Shown here in pieces: positions 8,140 to 16,027 of a stretch of DNA of 64,000 nt. The stretch spans positions 1-64,000 of the forward strand of contig JBFWMB010000016.1 in NCBI GenBank assembly GCA_050251815.1, given 5' to 3'. The DNA comes from GWE2-40-63 sp050251815. Its GTDB lineage: Bacteria > Bacteroidota > Bacteroidia > Bacteroidales > SZUA-534. The notes under the pieces were generated by a model that searched no databases, was not told the DNA's origin, and worked only from the letters and a program-made list of their open reading frames with translations. Position numbers and translations under genes: made by a program. Numbering within the stretch: position 1 is the stretch's first letter; each line of letters begins with the position of its first letter.

Positions 8140-9220
8140 ATGGAGTATAGGTCTTATTGTTGTAAAAGATTTTGGTGGTATGCATTCCTTCGTTAAAAAT
8201 AACCACATTCCGCAAGACCTGAAAATGGTTTATTTGTTCGTACGACAGGGTTTTATGCTCGTCTTTTGTAAACAGTTGTAGATTTCCGTTTTGATCGATA
8301 TAGGCAATGGAGTGGTCGTTAATTTGATACGATTCGGGAATGTAATTCTCAATCAAATAATTCTGACCCTCATAAAAAGCAAACAGTTGATTCTGTTGAT
8401 GGTAAACCAGCATGTTGTACTTTAATTCATAGTAGTCGGGACTGTAAGGGGTGATGGTATATATATGTCCTTTATCAAAGAGTTTAAAATCGCCCGTATT
8501 GCTTATAAAAGCAACTTTATCGTAAGCCACCTGAAACGATTCGGGTTTAAATGTTTCGATGGTTTGTAACTCGTTTTCGTAAAAAACCTGCAAGTAATCT
8601 GTTAAAGGATCGATAAACGCCAGGATATTCCGGCCTACCTCGATAGAAGGAACCACATTGGTTTTCATTAAATCGAAAACCTGATTTTGGTAAAATACTT
8701 TAAAATTTTCGTAGGCGTCAATGTAAGCCAGTATGTTGGGACCGGTTTTAAACAGGTTGATGGATTCATGCAATAATCCATCTTCGAGGGTAATTATTTC
8801 ACCCTTATAATACACCTGAAAATAGTGATTAAAGGTGTCGAAAAAAGCGATTAAACTGTCGTTGGATCGGAATTCACCCGTGTATTTTGAAAGGAGTACC
8901 TTATTTCCTCCATCAAAAGCATAAAGCTGGGTACCATTGGTGTACGCAACCAGATGATTGGTAACCTGGTATGAACTTATCAAAGGAGCTACTTCATAAA
9001 CAATGTGATTGTGGTAAACTTTAAAATTGCTGCTGTTAGTCAGGTAAGCAATGCAATCGTCACCTGTTTCGAACGATAAAACCGGTAGGTGCTCCAGTTG
9101 CCGTATTTTTCCATCGTCGAAAACAAAAAAGCGGTTTTGGTAATCAGAAAAAGCTGCAATGTTTTGCGAAGTGCTAATAAGCCAGGAGCATAAAAAGAAA
9201 ACGGAAAAAGCAATCCTCAT
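8138..9220 (-). CDS. secreted protein of ten ~35-residue tandem repeats, function unknown
   Basis: I do not recognise this family. The first ATG is at 9220 (360 residues); the longer frame begins at a TTG. Residues 1-19 are a signal peptide (MRIAFSVFFLCSWLISTSQ). The rest is a tandem array of about ten units of 33-40 residues. The consensus is I-[LV]-A-[YF]-x-D-x(3-5)-[FL]-[KQ]-[VL]-[FY]-x(9-12)-P-x-[SY]-[FYI]-x-V-x-x-[ND]. Clear examples begin with ILAYIDAYENFKVFY, ILAFIDPLTDYLQVFY, KVAFISNTGDFKLF and SIAYIDQNGNLQLF. The pattern suggests short beta-strands closing into a propeller or solenoid. There is no catalytic motif, lipobox or sorting domain. It is periplasmic or exported; its neighbours give no clue. 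Confidence 0.85.
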   Translation of the reverse strand: MRIAFSVFFLCSWLISTSQNIAAFSDYQNRFFVFDDGKIRQLEHLPVLSFETGDDCIAYLTNSSNFKVYHNHIVYEVAPLISSYQVTNHLVAYTNGTQLYAFDGGNKVLLSKYTGEFRSNDSLIAFFDTFNHYFQVYYKGEIITLEDGLLHESINLFKTGPNILAYIDAYENFKVFYQNQVFDLMKTNVVPSIEVGRNILAFIDPLTDYLQVFYENELQTIETFKPESFQVAYDKVAFISNTGDFKLFDKGHIYTITPYSPDYYELKYNMLVYHQQNQLFAFYEGQNYLIENYIPESYQINDHSIAYIDQNGNLQLFTKDEHKTLSYEQINHFQVLRNVVIFNEGMHTTKIFYNNKTYTP

Positions 9221-9278
9221 TTTATTCGATTTGCTATCAAATATAAGGTAAAGCCCGCTTTTATTCAAAAGTAATTTG

Positions 9279-9854
9279 TCAGGCTCTTATAATTTTAATT
9301 CCGCCGTTTGTTTCCACTTTTATTATTCCCGATGGAGCCGCTTTTTTTATATCCTCCTGACGGTATTCAACCACATAATCGACTTGAGAGATCAGTGTTT
9401 CACTAATCTCATCGAAAATAGCGGGCGACGGTTCTCCGCTAATATTTGCCGAAGTAGAAACAATGGGTTTTTTGAATTGCCTGATGAGTTGCCTGCAAAA
9501 GGCTTCGTTAACCACACGTATACCAACACTTTTATCTTCCTGGTTAACTACATTCTGAGCCAGGTTTTTTGCACCTTCCAGAATCAGAGTCAGGGGTTTA
9601 TCGGCTAATTCCATCAAATCAAAAGCAATATCAGGCACCTCATCAATATAACTGTTAATTCGGTTGGGGGTATCAACCAAAATTATCATCGATTTATTGT
9701 CGGCACGCTTTTTTAAGTTGTATATTTTTTTTACCGCATCGGGGTTGGTAGCATCACAACCCAAGCCCCAAATAGTATCGGTGGGATAAAGAATTACTCC
9801 GCCGCTGCGGAGTACTTCGAGCGCTTTAGCGATATCGTTTTTAAAATCGGTCAT
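9279..9854 (-). CDS. L-threonylcarbamoyladenylate synthase (Sua5/YrdC/YwlC family)
   Basis: This 191-residue enzyme makes threonylcarbamoyl-AMP from threonine, bicarbonate and ATP, the first step of t6A37 modification in ANN-decoding tRNAs. The start region GGVILYPTDTIWGLGCDA is the family signature, followed by the nucleotide/phosphate-binding KKRADNKSMIIL and STSANISGEPSP. The protein has only the YrdC domain, without the C-terminal Sua5 domain, so it is the TsaC-type short form. The downstream repeat-protein gene begins 58 bases after its stop and could be co-transcribed. Confidence 0.93.
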   Translation of the reverse strand: MTDFKNDIAKALEVLRSGGVILYPTDTIWGLGCDATNPDAVKKIYNLKKRADNKSMIILVDTPNRINSYIDEVPDIAFDLMELADKPLTLILEGAKNLAQNVVNQEDKSVGIRVVNEAFCRQLIRQFKKPIVSTSANISGEPSPAIFDEISETLISQVDYVVEYRQEDIKKAAPSGIIKVETNGGIKIIRA

Positions 9855-9945
9855 CTGAAAACAAGGTTATTAAAATTGTTGTATAAAAGACAAATTCCAC
9901 CTATTATTGATGTAGTTTCCGGTTATTTAATTGAAAGTATTTTAC

Positions 9946-10764
9946 TTAAACGGCTACATCGTATTCGCGCAGGGCGTTGTTAAGGGATGTTTTTTTATCG
10001 GTACTTTCTTTACGTGTTCCAATAATTAAAGCACAAGGCACCTGGAATTCACCGGCCGGGAATTTTTTGGTATAAGAACCCGGAATTACTACCGAACGTG
10101 GCGGAACATAACCTTTGTATTCTTTGGCGTCAGCAGAAGTTACATCAATAATTTTGGTTGAATTGGTAATTACCACATTGGCTCCCAAAACGGCTTCTTT
10201 TCCAATGTGCGCTCCTTCGACAATAATACATCGCGAACCAATAAAGCAATTGTCTTCGATAATTACCGGAGCAGCCTGAACAGGTTCCAGCACACCACCA
10301 ATGCCAACTCCGCCACTTAAATGAACATTTTTCCCTATTTGTGCGCACGAGCCTACCGTTGCCCAGGTGTCGACCATGGTGCCGCTGTCAACATAAGCGC
10401 CAATATTCACATACGAGGGCATCATAATTACACCCGGAGCCAGGTAAGCTCCTTCGCGGGCTAAGCCGTGGGGAACCACTCTTACCTGTTGAGCTGCATA
10501 GTTTTTCTTTAAAGCAATCTTATCATGAAATTCAAAAGGGCCCAGTTCAATGGTTTCCATTTTGCTGATGGGGAAAAACAAAATCACCGCTTTTTTTACC
10601 CATTCATTTACTTTCCATTCGCCATTGTCGAGCGGCTCGGCAACACGCAATAAGCCCTTATCGAGTAAATCAATTACTTGTTTTATGGTTTCCTGTACCC
10701 GCGATTCTTTTAGCTGGTCCCGGTTTTCCCAGGCATGTTCAATTGTTGTTCTTAATACTTCCAT
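9946..10764 (-). CDS. dapD: 2,3,4,5-tetrahydropyridine-2,6-dicarboxylate N-succinyltransferase
   Basis: DapD succinylates tetrahydrodipicolinate in the succinylase branch of diaminopimelate/lysine biosynthesis. The 272-residue length is typical. A helical N-terminal domain is followed by a left-handed beta-helix built of hexapeptide repeats; examples are the stretches around VNIGAYVDSGTMVDTWA and CAQIGKNVHLSGGVGIGG. The C-terminal part includes PRSVVIPGSYTKKFPAGE. Product supplies meso-DAP for peptidoglycan, relevant to the Mpl and transglycosylase genes elsewhere in the window. It appears monocistronic, with a -7 element 23 bases upstream. Confidence 0.95.
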   Translation of the reverse strand: MEVLRTTIEHAWENRDQLKESRVQETIKQVIDLLDKGLLRVAEPLDNGEWKVNEWVKKAVILFFPISKMETIELGPFEFHDKIALKKNYAAQQVRVVPHGLAREGAYLAPGVIMMPSYVNIGAYVDSGTMVDTWATVGSCAQIGKNVHLSGGVGIGGVLEPVQAAPVIIEDNCFIGSRCIIVEGAHIGKEAVLGANVVITNSTKIIDVTSADAKEYKGYVPPRSVVIPGSYTKKFPAGEFQVPCALIIGTRKESTDKKTSLNNALREYDVAV

Positions 10765-10786
10765 TTTTTATTTTTTTCAACCGATG

Positions 10787-10794
10787 CAAAAATA
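10787..10794 (-). promoter_or_regulatory. putative dapD -7 element
   Basis: On the minus strand this reads TATTTTTG, matching TAnnTTTG, 22 bases before the dapD ATG. No matching -33 box was found. Confidence 0.45.
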
Positions 10795-11010
10795 GTTAAC
10801 TTAATCGATTATCCGGTTTACCCGATAAAAAAATCAATCTTCTTTAATATTACCGAATTGATTTAAAAATTGAAACCTCAATAATGAAAATTATTACGGA
10901 TGATTTTTAATAAACAGTTATGTAGTTTCAAACAAAGCCGAAGGTTTCTTGTTTATAAAATATTCCGGATAAGTAGGGGCAACTTTTTATCGATTTGAGC
11001 GTAGCATACA

Positions 11011-11039
11011 TTTGTAATTGGATATTTTTTACTAATTTG
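11011..11039 (+). promoter_or_regulatory. possible cheW promoter
   Basis: TTTG at 11011-11014 is followed after 18 bases by TAATTTG (11033-11039), which is one base shorter than TAnnTTTG. It lies 36 bases before the start codon. The imperfect -7 makes this tentative. Confidence 0.35.
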
Positions 11040-11074
11040 GCTTTTGAGCAAAGGTTAATTTAATAATACATGCC

Positions 11075-11581
11075 ATGGAAAAAGATAAGAAAGAAGAAAT
11101 TAATGCGCATCTGATTTTTAAGATTGGTGAAGAAGATTTTGCAGCGAATGCCAGTAAGGTTCAGCGAATTCTTGAGTTACAACCCATAACTTCGATTCCT
11201 AAAGCTCAAAACTATATGAAAGGAGTTATCAATTTAATGGGAAAAGTTCTTCCGGTAATTGATGCACGCCTTAAAATGGGTTTGCCCGAAAAGGAACCCG
11301 ACAACAACACTTGCATTGTAGTGTTAGAGATTCGAAAGGGAGGAAAAGTTGTTGAAACAGGAATAATTGTTGACGCGGTTCAAAGTGTAATCGACATCCA
11401 AAAAGAAGATATTAAAAATCCACCCGCACTGGGTGTTGAGGTGAACAGCGATTTTATCAGCGGTATGGTTGAGCAGGAAAATAAGTTCATCATGCTTCTC
11501 GATGTGGACAATGTTTTTTCATCAGAAGAAATAGTAAACCTAAAGGAAGTAGCTGAAGCCGCTGTTGCTGAAGAAAAATAA
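11075..11581 (+). CDS. CheW-domain protein (orphan chemotaxis-type coupling protein)
   Basis: The 168-residue protein is a single CheW domain, roughly residues 10-150. Recognisable blocks are HLIFKIGEEDFAANASKV, the KGVINLMGKVLPVIDAR motif typical of CheW proteins (about 48-65), and a C-terminal FIMLLDVDNVF strand. In chemotaxis CheW couples receptors to the CheA kinase. No cheA, cheY, cheB, cheR or receptor gene is nearby, and the gene is bounded by its own promoter region and terminator, so it is monocistronic. It could serve a chemosensory array encoded elsewhere or act as a stand-alone scaffold. An acidic, alanine-rich tail ends the protein. Confidence 0.9.
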   Translation: MEKDKKEEINAHLIFKIGEEDFAANASKVQRILELQPITSIPKAQNYMKGVINLMGKVLPVIDARLKMGLPEKEPDNNTCIVVLEIRKGGKVVETGIIVDAVQSVIDIQKEDIKNPPALGVEVNSDFISGMVEQENKFIMLLDVDNVFSSEEIVNLKEVAEAAVAEEK

Positions 11582-11601
11582 ACCAAGAATAGCTATTTAA
11601 A

Positions 11602-11636
11602 CAAAAAAGGTTGAACGCATAGCTCAACCTTTTTTG
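11602..11636. terminator. bidirectional terminator between cheW and recJ
   Basis: CAAAAAAGGTTGA (11602-11614) pairs perfectly with TCAACCTTTTTTG (11624-11636). The symmetric A and T tracts let it serve cheW on the plus strand and recJ, which ends at 11647, on the minus strand. Confidence 0.9.
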
Positions 11637-11646
11637 TTTTTTTAAT

Positions 11647-13365
11647 TTATTTTTTTGATGGTGCAATGTCACGTACTTTTATTTGGATGGATGTTTTCCC
11701 CCTGAAATTGTTTTCTTCCAAATTAAAACACACATCGAACGGTTGGCTGTTAATAATGGCATCGAAATGAACCGATTGACGAAAAGCAATCGCAGGATAA
11801 CTACTTCTACTCTCTTCATCCGACAGGTTTAGTTTCAGGTGTTCGTTTTCTGAACCTACGCATTGTGCATAACCCGTATCGATAACATTTCTGGCTACAA
11901 AAATCGGGGTCATGTTACCCGGCCCAAAAGGTTCAAACTGTTCCAGCACTTTAAAAAACTTTTGGTTAATCTGGTTGAGCTGAATCACCTCATCCACCTC
12001 AATTTTCTGAATTTCACTTTCCGGAGTTATCATTTCCCGAACTGCTATTTCAAAACGCTGAATAAAAGGTTCTACATTTTCCTCTTTTAAAGTTAATCCG
12101 GCAGCATACATGTGTCCGCCAAAATTTTCAAGTAAATCCTGACATTGTTCAATGGCCTGGTATAAATTGAATCCGCTTACCGAGCGGGCCGAACCGGTTA
12201 CAAAACCGTTTGATCGAGTCAGTATTACCGTAGGTTTATAGTAATAATCAATTATCCGCGAGGCCACAATGCCAATTACTCCTTTGTGCCATTCGGGATT
12301 GTACAAAACGGTCGATTTACGCGCTTGCAATTCCTCGTTTGCCTCAATCATGGCCAATGCTTCTTTGGTAATGTTTCCATCGAACCATTTGCGTTCCTTG
12401 TTGTCTTCATCAATTTTTCCGGCCATCGCTGCAGCGTGTTCTTTTTCTTTACAAACCAGCAAATCGACCGAATAACGGCCTTGTTCCATTCGCCCGGCGG
12501 CATTGATGCGCGGCCCTACTTTAAAAACCAGGTCATTTATCTTTAGGTTACCTGGCTGAACTTCGGCTACATCCAAAATGGCCTTTATTCCAATGCGGGG
12601 TTTTGAGTTTAGGCGTTTTAATCCGTAATAAGCCATTATACGGTTCTCGTCAACAATGGGAACAATATCAGAGGCAATACTTACCACAACCAAATCGAGG
12701 TAATGCTCAATTTTATAAAAGGGAATGTTGTTTTGCGCGGCCAAAGCCTGGATAAACTTAAAGCCAACACCACAGGCCGATAATTCTTTGAACGGATAAT
12801 TACAATCGGGGCGTTTGGGATCGAGTACAGCCACCGCTGCCGGAATTTCATCGCCCGGTTCGTGGTGATCGCAAATTATAAAATCGATACCCTTTTCGTT
12901 GGCATAATCAACTTTTTGAATGGCTTTTATGCCACAATCCAAAGCTATAATTAAGGTGCAGTCTTTTTCTTTCGCCGTGTCGATTCCTTTAAATGATATG
13001 CCGTAACCCTCATGGTAGCGATCGGGAATGTAGTAATGAAGATTTCTTATTTTACTTCTTAAAAAAGAGTACATCATTGAAACCGAAGTAGTTCCATCTA
13101 CATCGTAATCGCCATAAATCATAACTCCTTCCTGATTATTGATAGCCATTTCAAGGCGGCTTACCGCCAGATGCATATCTTTCATTAAAAAAGGATCGTA
13201 TAGTTCGTGAAGGCTGGGACGGAAAAATTTCTTTGCTGCATCGAAAGTTGTTATCCCTCTTTGAATAAGCAGGTTGGCAACGGGTTTGCTTACATTAATT
13301 GCAGTTGAAAGTTCGTCAATAAGCTCATGGGAAGCCTCAGGCTTGATAATCCATTGTTTTTGCAT
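11647..13365 (-). CDS. recJ: single-stranded-DNA-specific 5'-3' exonuclease RecJ
   Basis: This 572-residue DHH-family nuclease degrades 5'-ended single strands during recombination and mismatch or base-excision repair. The metal-binding motifs are present: DYDVDG at residues 86-91, the ALDCG block near 141-145 and DHH at 166-168. The DHHA1 domain contains VLYNPEWHKGVIGIVASR and the glycine motif ENFGGHMYAAG, and a C-terminal OB fold follows. The length agrees with the family. It converges on cheW and shares its terminator. Confidence 0.95.
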   Translation of the reverse strand: MQKQWIIKPEASHELIDELSTAINVSKPVANLLIQRGITTFDAAKKFFRPSLHELYDPFLMKDMHLAVSRLEMAINNQEGVMIYGDYDVDGTTSVSMMYSFLRSKIRNLHYYIPDRYHEGYGISFKGIDTAKEKDCTLIIALDCGIKAIQKVDYANEKGIDFIICDHHEPGDEIPAAVAVLDPKRPDCNYPFKELSACGVGFKFIQALAAQNNIPFYKIEHYLDLVVVSIASDIVPIVDENRIMAYYGLKRLNSKPRIGIKAILDVAEVQPGNLKINDLVFKVGPRINAAGRMEQGRYSVDLLVCKEKEHAAAMAGKIDEDNKERKWFDGNITKEALAMIEANEELQARKSTVLYNPEWHKGVIGIVASRIIDYYYKPTVILTRSNGFVTGSARSVSGFNLYQAIEQCQDLLENFGGHMYAAGLTLKEENVEPFIQRFEIAVREMITPESEIQKIEVDEVIQLNQINQKFFKVLEQFEPFGPGNMTPIFVARNVIDTGYAQCVGSENEHLKLNLSDEESRSSYPAIAFRQSVHFDAIINSQPFDVCFNLEENNFRGKTSIQIKVRDIAPSKK

Positions 13366-13501
13366 GATGATATATTTAGTGCTGCCCTAAAGCAGTCGTT
13401 CCGATTCGTAATTGTTGCATGATTGAACGCACGAAATTACTAAAACTTGACCTAAGAAAAGAGTATTCAAGCGCAAGTTTTAATCAGTGAACCGGCCGGT
13501 C

Positions 13502-14182
13502 TTAGTCAACTAGCTTCATGCCAAATACTTCTACCAGGTATTTTTTTGCTTTTTCTTTTACCTCTTCAAAATCGACAGCTCTACCCAGTTCTTTTTCCAT
13601 TGAGGTCACACCTTTATCGGTAAAACCGCATGGGTTGATGTAGGTAAAATAGTTTAGGTTGGTATTTACATTTAAGGCAAAACCATGCATGGTTACAAAG
13701 CGGCTGGCCTTTACCCCAATAGCGCAAATTTTTCGTGTTTTCTCCGGGATATCCACATCAAGCCAAACACCGGTTGCCCCTTTGTAATGGTGCCCGATAA
13801 TTCCATAATCGGCAATGGTTTTAATAATAGCTTCTTCCAGTTTAAAAATATAGTCTTTAAGAGCTACGTTAAAAACTTCTAAATCTAAAATAGGATAACC
13901 CACTAATTGTCCGGGGCCATGATAGGTAATGTCGCCACCACGATTGGTTTGGTAGTAAGTGGCGTTTATTTTTTTTAAGAAATCTTTGTGAATCAGAAAA
14001 TTGTGTTCGTCGCCACTTTTGCCCAGGGTAAAAACGTGCGGATGTTCGCAAAAAAGCAGGTAGCTCGGGTGCGGATTTTTACTTAATTTACCTTGCATTA
14101 CTTCATCAAAACGCGCTTCCTGATAATTCCAGGCGTTTTTATATTCTATAGTTCCTAAATCCTTAAATCGAACGTCTTTCAT
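13502..14182 (-). CDS. lipB: lipoyl(octanoyl) transferase
   Basis: LipB moves octanoyl groups from octanoyl-ACP to the lipoyl domains of 2-oxoacid dehydrogenases and the glycine cleavage system. I start it at the ATG at 14182 (226 residues, MKDVRFKDLG); the longer frame begins at a TTG with no sequence reason. The signature RGGDITYHGPGQ is at residues 81-92. The catalytic lysine lies in GVKASRFVTMHGFALN and the catalytic cysteine in YINPCGF. lipA ends 27 bases upstream, so lipA-lipB form an operon and the two steps of lipoate assembly are encoded together. Confidence 0.95.
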   Translation of the reverse strand: MKDVRFKDLGTIEYKNAWNYQEARFDEVMQGKLSKNPHPSYLLFCEHPHVFTLGKSGDEHNFLIHKDFLKKINATYYQTNRGGDITYHGPGQLVGYPILDLEVFNVALKDYIFKLEEAIIKTIADYGIIGHHYKGATGVWLDVDIPEKTRKICAIGVKASRFVTMHGFALNVNTNLNYFTYINPCGFTDKGVTSMEKELGRAVDFEEVKEKAKKYLVEVFGMKLVD

Positions 14183-14209
14183 AGTTTTTAAATTTTCTGA
14201 CAATAAAAA

Positions 14210-15073
14210 TCAGGCATTCACATGGCGGTCGGCTTTGTACGAAGAGCGTACAAGGGGACTGCTCTCAACAAATGAAAACCCTTTTTCAAGCCCTGTTTTT
14301 TCGTATTGGGCAAAAACATCGGGATGAATGTATTCCATCACCGAATGGTGGCTGCGTGTAGGCTGTAAGTACTGACCAATAGTCATTACTTTGCAATTAA
14401 CACTGCGCAGGTCGTCCATGGTTTCAAGAATTTCATTGGGTGTTTCGCCCAAGCCCAGCATAATACCACTTTTGGCAACAATTCCTGAATCGGCAATTTG
14501 CTTTAATACTTTCAGGCTGGTTGCATATTTTGCTTTGCTCCGTACCTGAGGAGTTAAGCGTTTAACCGTTTCCAGGTTATGTGAAATCACTTCAGGTTTG
14601 GCATCAATAATTTGTTGAATCAATTCGGGTTTTCCATTAAAATCAGGAATAAGCACCTCAATGGTTGTGTTTGGGTTAAATGCTTTAATACTTTGAATGG
14701 TCTCAACCCATATTGAAGCGCCACCATCATGCAAATCGTCACGATCGACCGAAGTAATTACAGCATGTTTTAGCTTTAAAGCCTGAATACTTTCTGCAAC
14801 TTTTTGTGGTTCTTCGGTATCAACAGGCAAAGGTTTGCCGGTTTTTACATTGCAGAATTTACAGGCGCGGGTACAAATATCACCTAGAATCATAAAAGTA
14901 GCTGTTCCCCTTCCCCAGCAATCCCCAGCGTTGGGGCAATTACCACTTTCGCAGATGGTGTGCAGCTTTTGTGAAATAACCAATCCATTTACATGTTTGT
15001 TGGCCTGAGCTTTGGGGATTTTTATTTTGAGCCATTCCGGTTTACGCGGAATGGGTGTATTGTTTTTGTTCAT
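14210..15073 (-). CDS. lipA: lipoyl synthase, radical SAM enzyme
   Basis: LipA inserts two sulfur atoms into the octanoyl chain made by LipB. The auxiliary cluster cysteines are C41, C46 and C52 (CESGNCPNAGDC) and the radical-SAM cluster is C67-x3-C71-x2-C74 (CTRACKFC). The terminal RSSY motif is present (SSPLVRSSYKADRH). I chose the ATG at 15073 (287 residues). The longer frame to 15106 starts at TTG and its first codons lie upstream of the -7 element at 15095-15102, so they would not be transcribed from that promoter. First gene of the lipA-lipB operon. Confidence 0.96.
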   Translation of the reverse strand: MNKNNTPIPRKPEWLKIKIPKAQANKHVNGLVISQKLHTICESGNCPNAGDCWGRGTATFMILGDICTRACKFCNVKTGKPLPVDTEEPQKVAESIQALKLKHAVITSVDRDDLHDGGASIWVETIQSIKAFNPNTTIEVLIPDFNGKPELIQQIIDAKPEVISHNLETVKRLTPQVRSKAKYATSLKVLKQIADSGIVAKSGIMLGLGETPNEILETMDDLRSVNCKVMTIGQYLQPTRSHHSVMEYIHPDVFAQYEKTGLEKGFSFVESSPLVRSSYKADRHVNA

Positions 15074-15094
15074 TTTACCTTTGTTTTGAAGGCA

Positions 15095-15102
15095 CAAAAG
15101 TA
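15095..15102 (-). promoter_or_regulatory. putative lipA -7 element
   Basis: Reads TACTTTTG on the minus strand (TAnnTTTG), 21 bases before the chosen lipA ATG. It decides the lipA start. No -33 box at the expected spacing. Confidence 0.5.
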
Positions 15103-15174
15103 GCAAAAATTAACTTTTAAAAGCTTACATTTAAGGGAATCGCAAAATGTTTATAGGCAGTAATTACAATGCCT

Positions 15175-15714
15175 TTATTCTGAAACCTTGTTATCGAAAA
15201 ATGGAGGTGCTTGTACTATGTTTTGAACCGGGATCTTTAATGCATTTACACGTTGTTTGGTCTGGAACTTTAAAAAGCGGAAAAGGTAAATACCGGTATA
15301 GGTGGCTAATCCAAAAAAAGTAGCAGTTAAAACAGCCACAGGAATACTGCCAATTAAGAAATACCAGAAATAGGTTTGCAGCAGCTCAAAATTAATTTGA
15401 CTCAAAGCGGGTAAGCTTACTGATTGGTTGGCCAGCAAAAAGCCCAGTTTTAGACTCAGAAAAGCAATTAAGGGAAATAAAGGCGTTAAATTGATGTAAG
15501 TGCCAATAACCACAAGTGGTTTGTTCAGCTTAAAGTATTGTGCCGATGCCAGACCACCTATGATTTGACCTCCCCAAATGGGTATAACCCCAATAAATAC
15601 ACCTAAAGCCATGGCAACAGACTTGCGCAGTGGCGATTCGTTAGGGTTTAAAAATAACCGCATCAGGTTTTTCTTTCTAAACTGAATCCGGAATTTGAGA
15701 AGGTTTCTTTTCAT
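15175..15714 (-). CDS. DUF2062 membrane protein
   Basis: The 179-residue protein matches the DUF2062 pattern: a basic N terminus, then NESPLRKSVAMALGVFIGVIP and GGQIIGGLASAQYFKLNKP, with the conserved NLTPLFPLIAFLSLKLGFLL segment. Three to four hydrophobic segments predict an inner-membrane protein. The family is of unknown function; in Bacteroidota the domain is sometimes fused to glycosyltransferases, but this one stands alone. It is 102 bases upstream of lipA on the same strand, with the lipA promoter in between. Confidence 0.85.
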   Translation of the reverse strand: MKRNLLKFRIQFRKKNLMRLFLNPNESPLRKSVAMALGVFIGVIPIWGGQIIGGLASAQYFKLNKPLVVIGTYINLTPLFPLIAFLSLKLGFLLANQSVSLPALSQINFELLQTYFWYFLIGSIPVAVLTATFFGLATYTGIYLFRFLKFQTKQRVNALKIPVQNIVQAPPFFDNKVSE

Positions 15715-16027
15715 AAATTATTATCAATCAACACACGGTAAATTAAACGACTTTTTCTTTTTGGGGTTCTACTTATTTTGCTTAAATGGCAGGGCAAAAA
15801 AAATGATATGCATCACTATTTTTGTCTCGTCGAGCAGTAAAATATTTGTATCATACGTAATAGGCTGTGATTTATTGTGGACAATTCAAACCCACGATAA
15901 TTTTTCCTAACTTTTTTTGACCGGCTTTATCGGGCTGTACAATGCTAACTTTGCTTTAAAATTATATCTTTGCAACAATTTTCAAATAACTAATATAAAG
16001 CAGCATAACGCTTAAACCATACGAATT
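15715..16027. other. 313-base divergent intergenic region upstream of lysS
   Basis: Besides the lysS -7 element at 15965-15972 there are two other plus-strand TAnnTTTG matches, TATTTTTG at 15817-15824 and TAACTTTG at 15946-15953. None has a TTTG box at 19-21 bases. No gene or structured RNA was recognised. Confidence 0.5.
15965..15972 (+). promoter_or_regulatory. putative lysS -7 element
   Basis: TATCTTTG matches TAnnTTTG 55 bases before the lysS start. A second match, TAACTTTG at 15946-15953, may be an alternative start. Confidence 0.45.

Larger units (their letters stand above)
10765..11074. other. 310-base divergent intergenic region between dapD and cheW
   Basis: The stretch is AT-rich and carries the two outward-facing promoters described separately. 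No reading frame with protein-like sequence, no RNA gene and no strong hairpin was seen in its middle. Confidence 0.6.
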
